A stretch of 39,809 nucleotides of DNA from JAZDJP01 sp043803805. GTDB lineage: Bacteria > Planctomycetota > JAZDJP01. The notes under the pieces are model-generated. The model did not search any database and had not been told where the DNA came from. It was given only the letters and a program-made list of their open reading frames with translations. Of the stretch, positions 32,929 to 39,809 are shown piece by piece; the stretch's first letter is position 1, and every line of letters starts with the position of its first letter. A program made the translations under genes and the position numbers. The stretch lies in NCBI GenBank assembly GCA_043803805.1, contig JAZDJP010000032.1, forward strand, positions 1 through 39,809. Direction: 5' to 3'.

Positions 32929-33047
32929 GGTCCCCTCTCCTTGTCACCGCCCGTCCCCACGGGCGCCGTTTGCGCGACCTGCAACCCTTCGACCCGCCGC
33001 GGCCGCCTCTCACGGAGCGGCCCCGTCGCGATCCTCATGCGGAATCC

Positions 33048-33338
33048 TCAAACCCGCATCCGCATGATTTCCTGATAGGCGTCCACCACCTTGTTCCGGA
33101 CCTCCATGAGGAGGTCGAAGGCCACCTCGGCCTTCTTCACCGCCCCGAGGACCTCCGTGACGTCCTGCGTCTGGCCGGTGAACGCCCCCTTCACCGCCTG
33201 ATCCGCCTCCTGCTGGAGATCGTTCACCTTCCGGATCTGATCCGTCAGGAAATTTTTAAAGGACGTCTCCGGCGGACGGACGCCCCCGGTCTGCGCGGGC
33301 ATCATCTCCGGCCCTACCGGACGAATCGGATCCACCAT
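33048..33338 (-). CDS. fliE: FliE, rod/MS-ring junction protein
   Basis: A 96-aa basal-body protein. The conserved second half (VTEVLGAVKKAEVAFDLLME, VRNKVVDAYQEIMRMRV) is typical of FliE, and FKNFLTDQIRKVNDLQQEAD precedes it. GGAGGG lies upstream of the ATG. It follows flgC by 62 nt. Confidence 0.94.
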   Translation of the reverse strand: MVDPIRPVGPEMMPAQTGGVRPPETSFKNFLTDQIRKVNDLQQEADQAVKGAFTGQTQDVTEVLGAVKKAEVAFDLLMEVRNKVVDAYQEIMRMRV

Positions 33339-33400
33339 GACTCAACCCTCCGTTATAATCCCGCGGATGATCTCACCCGCGGGCGCCATCTTCCAACGTT

Positions 33401-33808
33401 TCAACTCAGAAACCGCAGCGACGCGGCCAGCATCCCCTTGGACACCTCCAGGGCCGTCACATTCGCCTCGTAGGCCCGTGACGCCCCCACCATGTCCGCC
33501 ATCTCCACCTCGAGGTCCACGTTCGGCAGGGACAGGTAACCGTTCTCGTCGGCATCGGGATGCCCCGGCCGGTAGACCTTCTTGAGTTCCGTCGAGAAAT
33601 CCTCCTGGACACGCCAGGAGACGCCCGTCCCGCGCCGTCCCGCCAGGGCCGATCCCGTCCCGAACACCACCTCCCGGCGACGGTAGGGCGAGACATTGCC
33701 CGCCGCATCGCGCGTCGTGTTGATGTTCGCGAGATTATTGGCGATGACCTCGAGGCGCTTCCCCTCGGCCATCATCCCCGTCATGCTGATGTCCATCGCC
33801 GTAAACAT
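33401..33808 (-). CDS. flgC: FlgC, proximal rod protein
   Basis: A 135-aa rod subunit. The N-terminal signature is DISMTGMMAEGKRLEVIANN with LANINTT, and the C-terminal one LEVEMADMVGASRAYEANVT. GGAGGT lies 6 nt before the ATG at 33808; an ATG four codons later is possible. The space up to flgB holds a repeat element. Confidence 0.95.
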   Translation of the reverse strand: MFTAMDISMTGMMAEGKRLEVIANNLANINTTRDAAGNVSPYRRREVVFGTGSALAGRRGTGVSWRVQEDFSTELKKVYRPGHPDADENGYLSLPNVDLEVEMADMVGASRAYEANVTALEVSKGMLAASLRFLS

Positions 33809-33820
33809 CTTCTACCTCCT

Positions 33821-34011
33821 CACCACGAAATCACGGAAAGCCACGGGAACACGGAAGATGACATGGATATCCCCCGGCCCGGCTTCCCTATCGTTCCATT
33901 ATCTGCTTTCATCATGCCGCCCTCTCCCCAATCCCCATTCTGTGTCTCCGTGATCCCTCATCATTGTTCCGTGTTTCCGTGGTTCTCCCATGTTCATTCC
34001 GTGTTTCCGTG
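33821..34011. repeat. CACGGAAACACGGAA repeat element in the flgB-flgC gap
   Basis: TTCCGTGTTTCCGTG occurs twice in direct orientation (33967-33981 and 33997-34011), and an inverted partner CCACGGGAACACGGAA lies at 33841-33856. Further related units (CACGAAATCACGGAAA) extend to 33821. The last copy ends at the base before the flgB stop codon (34012-34014), and the other end abuts the flgC ribosome binding site. No gene is seen in the 203-nt gap. Confidence 0.65.
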
Positions 34012-34407
34012 TCATCCAACACGTCCCCGAATCGCATCCTTCAGCATGGAATACTTGGTCTTCGCCAGTTGGATGGCCACGTTGTAAAAAAGGGCGTTCT
34101 CGCCCATCCGCGTCATCTCGCGGGTGATGTCCACCGTGTTCCCGTCGTGCCGCATGATCACCGCCTCGTCCGGCTCCCGCGCCTGAAGATTCACCCGGGA
34201 GACCGATCCGCTCCGGCCGCTCTCCACCGTCTCCCGCAGGGTCTTCTGAAAATCGGCCAGAGGAATGTCCACCGCCCGGTATCCCGGCGTGTTCCAGTTG
34301 GCGATATTGTTGGCGATGACCGCGTGACGCCGCCCCGCGTACTTCATGGCGGCCTCAAGGACCGGAAGCGACGACTGTTCGAACATCCCGTCGAGAAACG
34401 TGTTCAT
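34012..34407 (-). CDS. flgB: FlgB, proximal rod protein
   Basis: A 131-aa rod subunit and the first structural gene of the long operon. Signatures are KYAGRRHAVIANNIANWNTP and GYRAVDIPLADF, and the C-terminal VDITREMTRMGENALFYNVA. GAGG precedes the ATG. A sigma-54-type promoter lies about 75 nt upstream, right after the activator gene. Confidence 0.95.
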   Translation of the reverse strand: MNTFLDGMFEQSSLPVLEAAMKYAGRRHAVIANNIANWNTPGYRAVDIPLADFQKTLRETVESGRSGSVSRVNLQAREPDEAVIMRHDGNTVDITREMTRMGENALFYNVAIQLAKTKYSMLKDAIRGRVG

Positions 34408-34480
34408 GCGACCTCTTCCCGAAACGTCATTGCCAGAAAACGAAACCGTTTGGAGACACCCGGCCTCTTTGTCTTACTAG

Positions 34481-34494
34481 GCAATACCTGTGCC
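34481..34494 (-). promoter_or_regulatory. Sigma-54-type promoter of the flgB operon
   Basis: On the - strand the sequence GGCACAGGTATTGC gives GG at 34494-34493 and GC at 34482-34481, exactly GG-N10-GC, and matches the core of the sigma-54 -24/-12 consensus (TGGCAC-N5-TTGC) except for C in place of the first T. Transcription would start near 34470, about 60 nt before flgB. The NtrC-type activator gene directly upstream supports it. It is also the only long gap in the operon's upstream part. Confidence 0.7.
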
Positions 34495-34599
34495 GCGCCC
34501 GCGGAAACCCGTTTTGATTTTCCGCATCCCCTTTTCGCGCAAGCGGTAACATTCTTTCTTTTCATGTTCCTCCCCATTCCCCGCCGGTCGATCCGGCAA

Positions 34600-35955
34600 C
34601 TATTGCGCCCCTCCCAGGGCATTTTGTGCCTTCATTTCGTTAATCTTGTTCGTCAGGGTCCTGAGCCCGATCCCGAGCGCCGCGGCCGTTTTCTGACGGT
34701 GGCCGTCAAAATGCGCCAAGGCCTCCCGGATGGCCCGCCGCTCGATGTCCGCGAGGGCCACCCCTTCGCGGAATACCGCCCCGCCCTTCTCCCCGCCCGG
34801 GAGAAGCCGGAGTTCGAAATTCTCCACCGAGAGCGCCGGCTCCGCCGAAAGGACCACCGCGCGCTCGACGGCGTTGGCCAGTTCCCGGACGTTCCCCGGC
34901 CAGTCGTAGGCCGCCAGGAGCGCCAGGGCCTTCCCGTCCACGTTCCGGCCCGTCGCGCCGAACCGCCCGAGGAAATGCTTCACCAGGAGCGGGATGTCGC
35001 CCTTCCGCTCCCGGAGCGGCGGCACCCGGAGGGGAACGACGTGGAGCCGGAAGAACAAATCCTCCCGGAATTTCCCCGCCTTGACATGAGCCGCGAGATC
35101 CCGGTTCGTGGTCGCCAGCACCCGCACGTCCGCCTTCCGGGGAAGGGAACTGCCCACCCTCTCGAACACCCTCTCCTGAAGAACCCGGAGAAGCTTCCCC
35201 TGGAGGTGGGTCTCGATCTCGCTCACCTCGTCCAGGAGAATCGTCCCCCCGTCCGCCAATTCGAACCGTCCCCGGCGCATCCGGTCCGCCCCCGTGAACG
35301 CCCCCTTTTCGTGGCCAAACAGTTCGCTCTCGAGGAGCCCCGCCGACAGGGCCGCGCAGTTCACCGCCAGGAACGGCTTGTCCTTGCGGGGACTGGCCTC
35401 GTGGATGGCCCGCGCCACAAGCTCCTTGCCCACGCCGCTTTCCCCCTGGATGAGCACCGTCGCGGCGGAGGCCCCCACGCGCTCGATGTCCCGGCGGAGG
35501 GCATTGACGGGGGCGCTTTCCCCCACGATCTCCGTGGACTCCCGCCGGTCGCCCAACTCGCGCCGGAGGACCTCGTTCTCCACGAGGACCCGTCGAAGCT
35601 CGATGACACGCCCCACCACGCGCTCGATGTCGTCCGCCTTGAAGGGCTTCGTGACGTAATCCGCGGCCCCGAGTTTCATCGCCCGCACGGCCGTCTCCAC
35701 CGTCCCGTGGGCCGTGATGAGCACCACCGGCAGGTCGGGTTGCCGCCCCTTCACCGCCTCGAGCACCTCCAGGCCGTCCATCTCCGGCATCTTGAGATCG
35801 GTCAGAACGCAGTCGAAGCCCCCCTCCGCCAGCGCCTCGAGGGCCTTCCGGGGCTGGGCATGGGCCGAGACGCGGTATCCCGCGCGGGAAAGCGTCTCCT
35901 TCAGGGAGTCCCGCATGATGTCCGTGTCTTCAATGATCAGGATATTCTCGCTCAT
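34600..35955 (-). CDS. NtrC-type sigma-54 activator, FlrC/FleR-like
   Basis: A response regulator that would activate the flagellar sigma-54 promoter. It is 451 aa: a receiver domain (phospho-acceptor D53 in LTDLKMPEMDG, K103 in YVTKPF), an AAA+ domain (GESGVGKE Walker A near residue 175, GAFTGA loop for sigma-54 contact, DGGTILLDE Walker B), and a C-terminal Fis-type helix-turn-helix (RQKTAAALGIGLRTLTNKI). The start ATG at 35955 is 14 nt after the kinase gene; a longer open frame is not real. All key residues are present. Confidence 0.94.
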   Translation of the reverse strand: MSENILIIEDTDIMRDSLKETLSRAGYRVSAHAQPRKALEALAEGGFDCVLTDLKMPEMDGLEVLEAVKGRQPDLPVVLITAHGTVETAVRAMKLGAADYVTKPFKADDIERVVGRVIELRRVLVENEVLRRELGDRRESTEIVGESAPVNALRRDIERVGASAATVLIQGESGVGKELVARAIHEASPRKDKPFLAVNCAALSAGLLESELFGHEKGAFTGADRMRRGRFELADGGTILLDEVSEIETHLQGKLLRVLQERVFERVGSSLPRKADVRVLATTNRDLAAHVKAGKFREDLFFRLHVVPLRVPPLRERKGDIPLLVKHFLGRFGATGRNVDGKALALLAAYDWPGNVRELANAVERAVVLSAEPALSVENFELRLLPGGEKGGAVFREGVALADIERRAIREALAHFDGHRQKTAAALGIGLRTLTNKINEMKAQNALGGAQ

Positions 35956-35969
35956 CCCCGCGCCCCCGT

Positions 35970-36788
35970 TCACATCCCCAGCGGCAATTCCACCACGAAC
36001 CGCGCCCCGCCGCCCGCCGCGTCCTCGATCCTCACCTTGCCGCCGTGTCCCTCGACGATGCGGTGGACGATGGAAAGGCCCAGGCCGGTCCCCTTCTCCT
36101 TCGTCGTGAAAAACGGCGTGAAAATCCGCGACTTCAGGTCCGCCGGGACGCCCGGGCCGTTGTCCTCGATGGCCGCCGCCATGCGATCCCCCGTCCGGCC
36201 CGTCCGGACCCGGACGCACCCGCCCCGGGGGGCCGCCTCGAAGGCGTTCCGGAGGAGGTTCGTGAACACCCGGTTCATGAGGGCCGCGTCCACCGGCACC
36301 GACGCGTCGTCGGCGTACTCCTGAACCACCCGCACCTCCGCCGACTCGGCCGCCGCGGCCGTCTCCGCCAGAGACTCCTCCAGGACATCCCGGAGGCGCG
36401 CCGGCCGCTTCTCCGGCGCGGCGTTCGAGGCGAAGGCGAGGAGGTCCCCGACGATGCGGTCCATGTGGCGGATGCCCGCGAGAATCTTCCCCACGAGATC
36501 CCGGCGGGGATCGCCCTCCGCGATGTCCCGCTCGAGAAGGCTCGCGTAGAGTTCGACCCCCCCCAGGGGATTCCGGATCTCGTGAGCCACCCCCGCCGCC
36601 ATCTCCCCCAGGAATGCCAGCCGCTCCTTCCGGAGAAGCTCCTCGTTCTTGCGCTCGAGCTCCCGCGAAAGCATCCCCACCCGCTCCTGGAGCTGGCGCT
36701 GGGTGCCCTGGAGACGCTCGGTCGTCTCATTGAACGCCGCGATGATATCCGCGAGCTCCCGTTCGGAGATGCCCGGCCGTTCCGCCAT
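35970..36788 (-). CDS. Soluble sensor histidine kinase, FlrB/FleS-like
   Basis: The likely phosphate donor to the adjacent activator. It is 272 aa with no membrane segment. A short coiled lead (~1-55, partly RQLQERVGMLSRELERKNEE) comes first, then the dimerisation domain with phospho-His69 in AAGVAHEIRNPL, then the ATPase domain (N box NLLRNAFEA, DNGPGVP, FFTTKEKGTGLGLSI). There is no PAS or other clear input domain, so the signal must come from elsewhere, possibly flagellar assembly. It starts 2 nt before the end of the FlgN-like gene's stop. GGGAG lies before the ATG. Confidence 0.92.
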   Translation of the reverse strand: MAERPGISERELADIIAAFNETTERLQGTQRQLQERVGMLSRELERKNEELLRKERLAFLGEMAAGVAHEIRNPLGGVELYASLLERDIAEGDPRRDLVGKILAGIRHMDRIVGDLLAFASNAAPEKRPARLRDVLEESLAETAAAAESAEVRVVQEYADDASVPVDAALMNRVFTNLLRNAFEAAPRGGCVRVRTGRTGDRMAAAIEDNGPGVPADLKSRIFTPFFTTKEKGTGLGLSIVHRIVEGHGGKVRIEDAAGGGARFVVELPLGM

Positions 36789-36790
36789 GA

Positions 36791-37258
36791 TCACTCCCGC
36801 TGATCCACCCACGCCCCCCCCTCCCGGTTCACCCGGGACCCATGGTAGGCCCGCCCCGCCTCCTTGGCGCGGGAAAGCTCCTGGATACCCTTCGCCACCA
36901 CCTGCCGGTGGCTTTCCATGCGTTTGCGGCAATCCTCCTCCACCTTCATCAGTTCCTCGAGGACCTTCCGGACGCCGTCCATCACGCCCTCCACCCGCTG
37001 ACGCAGGTTCGGCTCGATATGTTCCCGGCGGACCTCCCATTCGCGCTTGGCGTCGGAGAGATCCTTCTCCACGACCTCGATCTCCCGCACCATCCTCTGC
37101 TCCTCCTGGACGAGGGCCAGCATCTGACGGGTCTCCTCCTCCTTCGTGATGAGATCCCGAAGGGCCTGCGCGACCTTGAGCATCCGCTCATAGATGCCGC
37201 GCTCCGCCTCCAGTCCCTCAATGAGCTTCTCGATCCGTCCGGCCGTCTGCTGTGTCAT
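36791..37258 (-). CDS. FlgN-like coiled-coil protein
   Basis: A soluble, almost fully helical protein of 155 aa, with a heptad-rich middle (EETRQMLALVQEEQRMVREI, KREWEVRREHIEPNLRQRVE). Size, composition and position before the flagellar regulators suggest a FlgN-type chaperone for hook-associated proteins, but the sequence is not diagnostic. The start at 37258 has GGAGGAAAAC directly before it, better than the ATG at 37285. It is 2 nt from the kinase gene. Confidence 0.6.
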   Translation of the reverse strand: MTQQTAGRIEKLIEGLEAERGIYERMLKVAQALRDLITKEEETRQMLALVQEEQRMVREIEVVEKDLSDAKREWEVRREHIEPNLRQRVEGVMDGVRKVLEELMKVEEDCRKRMESHRQVVAKGIQELSRAKEAGRAYHGSRVNREGGAWVDQRE

Positions 37259-37297
37259 GTTTTCCTCCCGGGCTTTGAAGCCCATCCGAATAATCCC

Positions 37298-39526
37298 TTA
37301 CGGCCCCGCCTTCTCCCGTTGCCATCGGCGGACCTCCGCCTCCCACACCACCAGATCGTCCAGATTCCCCTTCTTCGGCCGGTTGGCGATGACCCGTTCG
37401 AGTTTCCGCTGGAGGCGCGCCACCTCCGCGCGTTCCTCCGCCCGTTCGAGACACCGGATCATCTGGGAAAGGACCCACACCGCGTCTTCCTCGTTGTACG
37501 AAAGCCCCTTCCGGTAGTGTCCCAGCGCGCCGGCGTAATCCTCCATTCGATAGAGACAGTCGCCCAACAACACCTCGGTCCGGCGGGAAAGCCCCGGGTC
37601 CGTGCCCTCGAGGCGCTCCGCCGCCTTCCCGAACTCCCCCGCCGCGTCGGCCGGCTTCCCCGTCGCCAGAAGCAGCAACCCCAGGCGAAAATGGTGATGC
37701 GGGCGCATCGCGCCGTCCGGAAGGCGATCCACGGCATCCCGATAGGCCTGGGTGGCCTTCTCCGCGGCGGCGGCATCGCCCCCCAGCCACATTTCCCAGT
37801 ACACGTCCGCGCCGGCCGCCAGGGATTTCTGCCAGATCTCGCTCGACGGATAGAGATTGGGATCATCCAGGAGCCGGCGGAATGTTTGCACGGCCTCGGC
37901 GCGCTTCCCCTGCCGCCACTGACAGATCCCGATGCCGTAACGCGCCGAGAAGGCGAAGATGCTGCGGCTCCGCTCGGGATTCTCGACCAGGCTCCGATAG
38001 GCCGTCTCCGCCTCGCCGAAGAGCCCGAGCTTTTCACAGGCATTGGCCAGCGCCATCCACGCGAGAACCGCGTTCGGCTCGTTGGGCGCGATGGCCAGGT
38101 ACCGCCGGTAGGCCGCGGCGGCGCGACCGTACTCCTCCAGGGCGGTCGCCACCTCCCCGGCGCGCCAGGCGGCGTCGAGAACGCGCGGGCTGTGGGACAC
38201 CTGTTTCTGCAGGATTTCGTAGGTGTCCATGGCCCGTAGCAGCGCCTTTCTCGCGTCCGCCGCCGCCCCGCGCGCCCGAAGCGACTCGCCCAGCTCCTCG
38301 TACACCAGCCCCAGCCCGTAATAGTAATCCCCGCGTTCCCCGTTGCCCTTGATCTTGATGAGGAAATCCCCCGCGCGCGTCACCCGATCCAAAGACCCGC
38401 CCCGGTAGAAACTCTTGGCGAGGGCCAGAAGCCCCTCCCGCATCTCCTCCGGTCCGATCCAGGGATTCGCGACGACCTCTCCCGGAAAGAGCCGGAGGGC
38501 CTCGTCCCAGAAATCCAGGGATTCGACCGGCCGGCCGGTCCGGAACTCCGACATGGCCCGCCGGGCGAGCGACGCGAATCGTATCACCGTGTCCCCGGCG
38601 TCGCGATTGGTCTGGAACGCGGCCACGGCCTCCCCGTCCCGGCCAAGATGGAACAGGCATTCCCCGATGAGATGACGCTTCCCGGCCGCGGCGGAGTCGG
38701 TCCCCTTGACGGACGCCAGGGCCGGCAGGACCGCCAGGGCCAGGTCGTACCGGCGCGCCCGGAAAAGGAGCCCGGCCCGTTCCCCCCGCAGGACATCCAC
38801 GTCACCGGGCCGCTCCCGTTCGAGCCGTTCGTAATCGCCCACGATCTCCTCGACCCGGCCCTTCACCGCGAGCGCCTCGCCCCGGAGACGGACGAGTTCG
38901 GGAAGGAGCGGGGACGTCCGGGGAAGCGCCGTCTCGAGGACGGCCAGTTCCGCCAGGGCCGAATCGGCCTCGGGCGGGACTTCCTGAAGGGCCAGCCGCG
39001 TGATCTCGAGCGCCGCCTCCGGATGCGACATCTTGATGATTTCCAGTTCCTTCCGGCTCAACTCCACGTCCCCGAGGTCCCGGCGGACGCGCGCCAGAAG
39101 AAACCACGCCTGCCGGGCCTCGGGCAACCCCGCCAGGCGCGGCAGCACCCCGTCAATGAGCCGCACCGCCTCCTGGGCCTCCTCGCGGACGAACGGGGCG
39201 CCCTCGGTTGGAAGATAGGTCCGGGCGATGGCGAAGACGATCCGGGCGCAATCCGTTTTGTCGGTGTACCGCTTGAGCCGGGTGGCCAGGAGTTTCCGGG
39301 CCTCCTTCATGCGACCGGCCCGGATGTCCGCGTCCGCCCGGGCAATGAGGGCGGTCGCGGTGCCTGGCGGAAGCAGAAGGCGTCGCATGACGGGGAGCGA
39401 AAACACAATCGCCCCCAGCGACGCAACGAACAGGACATACGGCCAGTTGGACAACAGGGAGCGGAAAAACGCCGGCCGAACCGGCCGCGGCGTCGGTCCC
39501 CCCCCCGCTTTTTCGGCGTCCGCCAC
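37298..39526 (-). CDS. Membrane-anchored TPR-repeat protein
   Basis: A 742-aa protein with a short cytoplasmic N-terminus, one membrane helix (NWPYVLFVASLGAIVFSLPVM, in part), then about 650 residues of tetratricopeptide-like helical pairs, e.g. EYGRAAAAYRRYLAIAPNEP, LFGEAETAYRSLVENPERS, EDYAGALGHYRKGLSYNEED. It is likely a periplasmic scaffold. GTG at 39526 has GAGGGG 5 nt upstream; an ATG at 39562 is in frame but lacks a site. No family name is evident. It stands first in the set that ends with the regulators. Confidence 0.8.
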   Translation of the reverse strand: MADAEKAGGGPTPRPVRPAFFRSLLSNWPYVLFVASLGAIVFSLPVMRRLLLPPGTATALIARADADIRAGRMKEARKLLATRLKRYTDKTDCARIVFAIARTYLPTEGAPFVREEAQEAVRLIDGVLPRLAGLPEARQAWFLLARVRRDLGDVELSRKELEIIKMSHPEAALEITRLALQEVPPEADSALAELAVLETALPRTSPLLPELVRLRGEALAVKGRVEEIVGDYERLERERPGDVDVLRGERAGLLFRARRYDLALAVLPALASVKGTDSAAAGKRHLIGECLFHLGRDGEAVAAFQTNRDAGDTVIRFASLARRAMSEFRTGRPVESLDFWDEALRLFPGEVVANPWIGPEEMREGLLALAKSFYRGGSLDRVTRAGDFLIKIKGNGERGDYYYGLGLVYEELGESLRARGAAADARKALLRAMDTYEILQKQVSHSPRVLDAAWRAGEVATALEEYGRAAAAYRRYLAIAPNEPNAVLAWMALANACEKLGLFGEAETAYRSLVENPERSRSIFAFSARYGIGICQWRQGKRAEAVQTFRRLLDDPNLYPSSEIWQKSLAAGADVYWEMWLGGDAAAAEKATQAYRDAVDRLPDGAMRPHHHFRLGLLLLATGKPADAAGEFGKAAERLEGTDPGLSRRTEVLLGDCLYRMEDYAGALGHYRKGLSYNEEDAVWVLSQMIRCLERAEERAEVARLQRKLERVIANRPKKGNLDDLVVWEAEVRRWQREKAGP

Positions 39527-39632
39527 GTTTCCCCTCTCAAAGGAATCGCACGTTCCCCTCATCCCGCGGGCGGGAAGGCATTATCGTCCGCGCCTCCGGT
39601 CCCCACCGGCGGCGCGGGCGATTCTTGCGTGA

Positions 39633-39809
39633 TCACATCTTGTTCAGGATGTCCTGAATCTCCTTCAAGGTTTTGGTCTTCTTCAGGTCATCGATGTTCT
39701 TCAGAATCTCGAACACCTGCTCCGCGTACAGGCGGTGGCCGCTGTCGGTGCGCTCCTCCTCCCGAATCAATCCGAGCATGGTGTAATTGTGGACCGTCTG
39801 GCGGGACAG
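39633..39809 (-). CDS. MerR-type DNA-binding protein, C-terminal part
   Basis: Only the last 58 codons are in the window; the gene continues past 39809. The translation shows SRQTVHNYTMLGLI followed by REEERTDSGHRLYAEQVFEI, the wing and following helix of a MerR-like winged helix-turn-helix, then a short helical end (LKKTKTLKEIQDILNKM). It is about 107 nt upstream of the TPR gene. Target and effector cannot be told from this end. Confidence 0.7.
   Translation of the reverse strand: MSRQTVHNYTMLGLIREEERTDSGHRLYAEQVFEILKNIDDLKKTKTLKEIQDILNKM

Noticed and set aside
33821..34011. CRISPR array in the flgB-flgC gap
   Set aside because: The repeats are short, partly inverted and not evenly spaced, and no spacers or cas genes are present.

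Overview
This is a high-GC bacterial chromosome segment. It looks Gram-negative: there is a lipoprotein signal sequence, an ExbB/ExbD-type pair and a complete set of flagellar export and basal-body genes. The mix of genes (clustered indolepyruvate oxidoreductase, a hexulose-phosphate synthase/RraA fusion next to McsA/McsB, LarE, and a sigma-54/NtrC-type flagellar regulator) together with many short palindromic repeats would fit an uncultured or environmental lineage. I cannot assign a phylum from the sequence alone.

Positions 1-10.7 kb are a patchwork of short metabolic units, mostly on the + strand. They are a PP-loop ATPase (DUF71 type), iorA-iorB behind a good sigma-70 promoter, a convergent - strand unit of an isolated rplC (ribosomal protein L3) plus an unknown gene, a translationally coupled operon of HPS-RraA fusion, mcsA and mcsB, larE on the - strand, an AT-rich lipoprotein gene bounded by inverted repeats, and an exbB-exbD pair. 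The gaps between these units hold most of the non-coding structure: a two-copy mosaic repeat, a 153-nt near-palindrome, several hairpins and a short tandem repeat.

Positions 10.7-39.8 kb are one long - strand flagellar region. In the direction of transcription it runs: a MerR-type regulator (cut by the window end), a TPR protein, a FlgN-like coiled-coil protein, a histidine kinase and an NtrC-type activator. After a sigma-54-type promoter come flgB, flgC, fliE, fliF, fliG, fliH, fliI, fliJ, a MotE/MgtE-N-like gene, fliK, flgD, flgE, flbD, motA, motB, fliL, fliN, fliO, fliP, fliQ, fliR, flhB, flhA, flhF, flhG, a small membrane protein, fliA (sigma-28) and a small charged protein. This covers the rod and hook, MS ring, part of the C ring, the export gate and ATPase, the stator, and the position and number control genes. 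FliM is not in its usual place between fliL and fliN. Filament, distal-rod, ring and chemotaxis genes lie elsewhere.

The logic appears to be that the kinase/activator pair works at the sigma-54 promoter before flgB. The long operon then ends by making FliA, which would switch on late genes elsewhere. The operon is tightly packed, but at two junctions (fliQ-fliR and flgB-flgC) repeat elements fill the whole space from stop codon to the next ribosome binding site. One of these elements has a second copy behind iorB.
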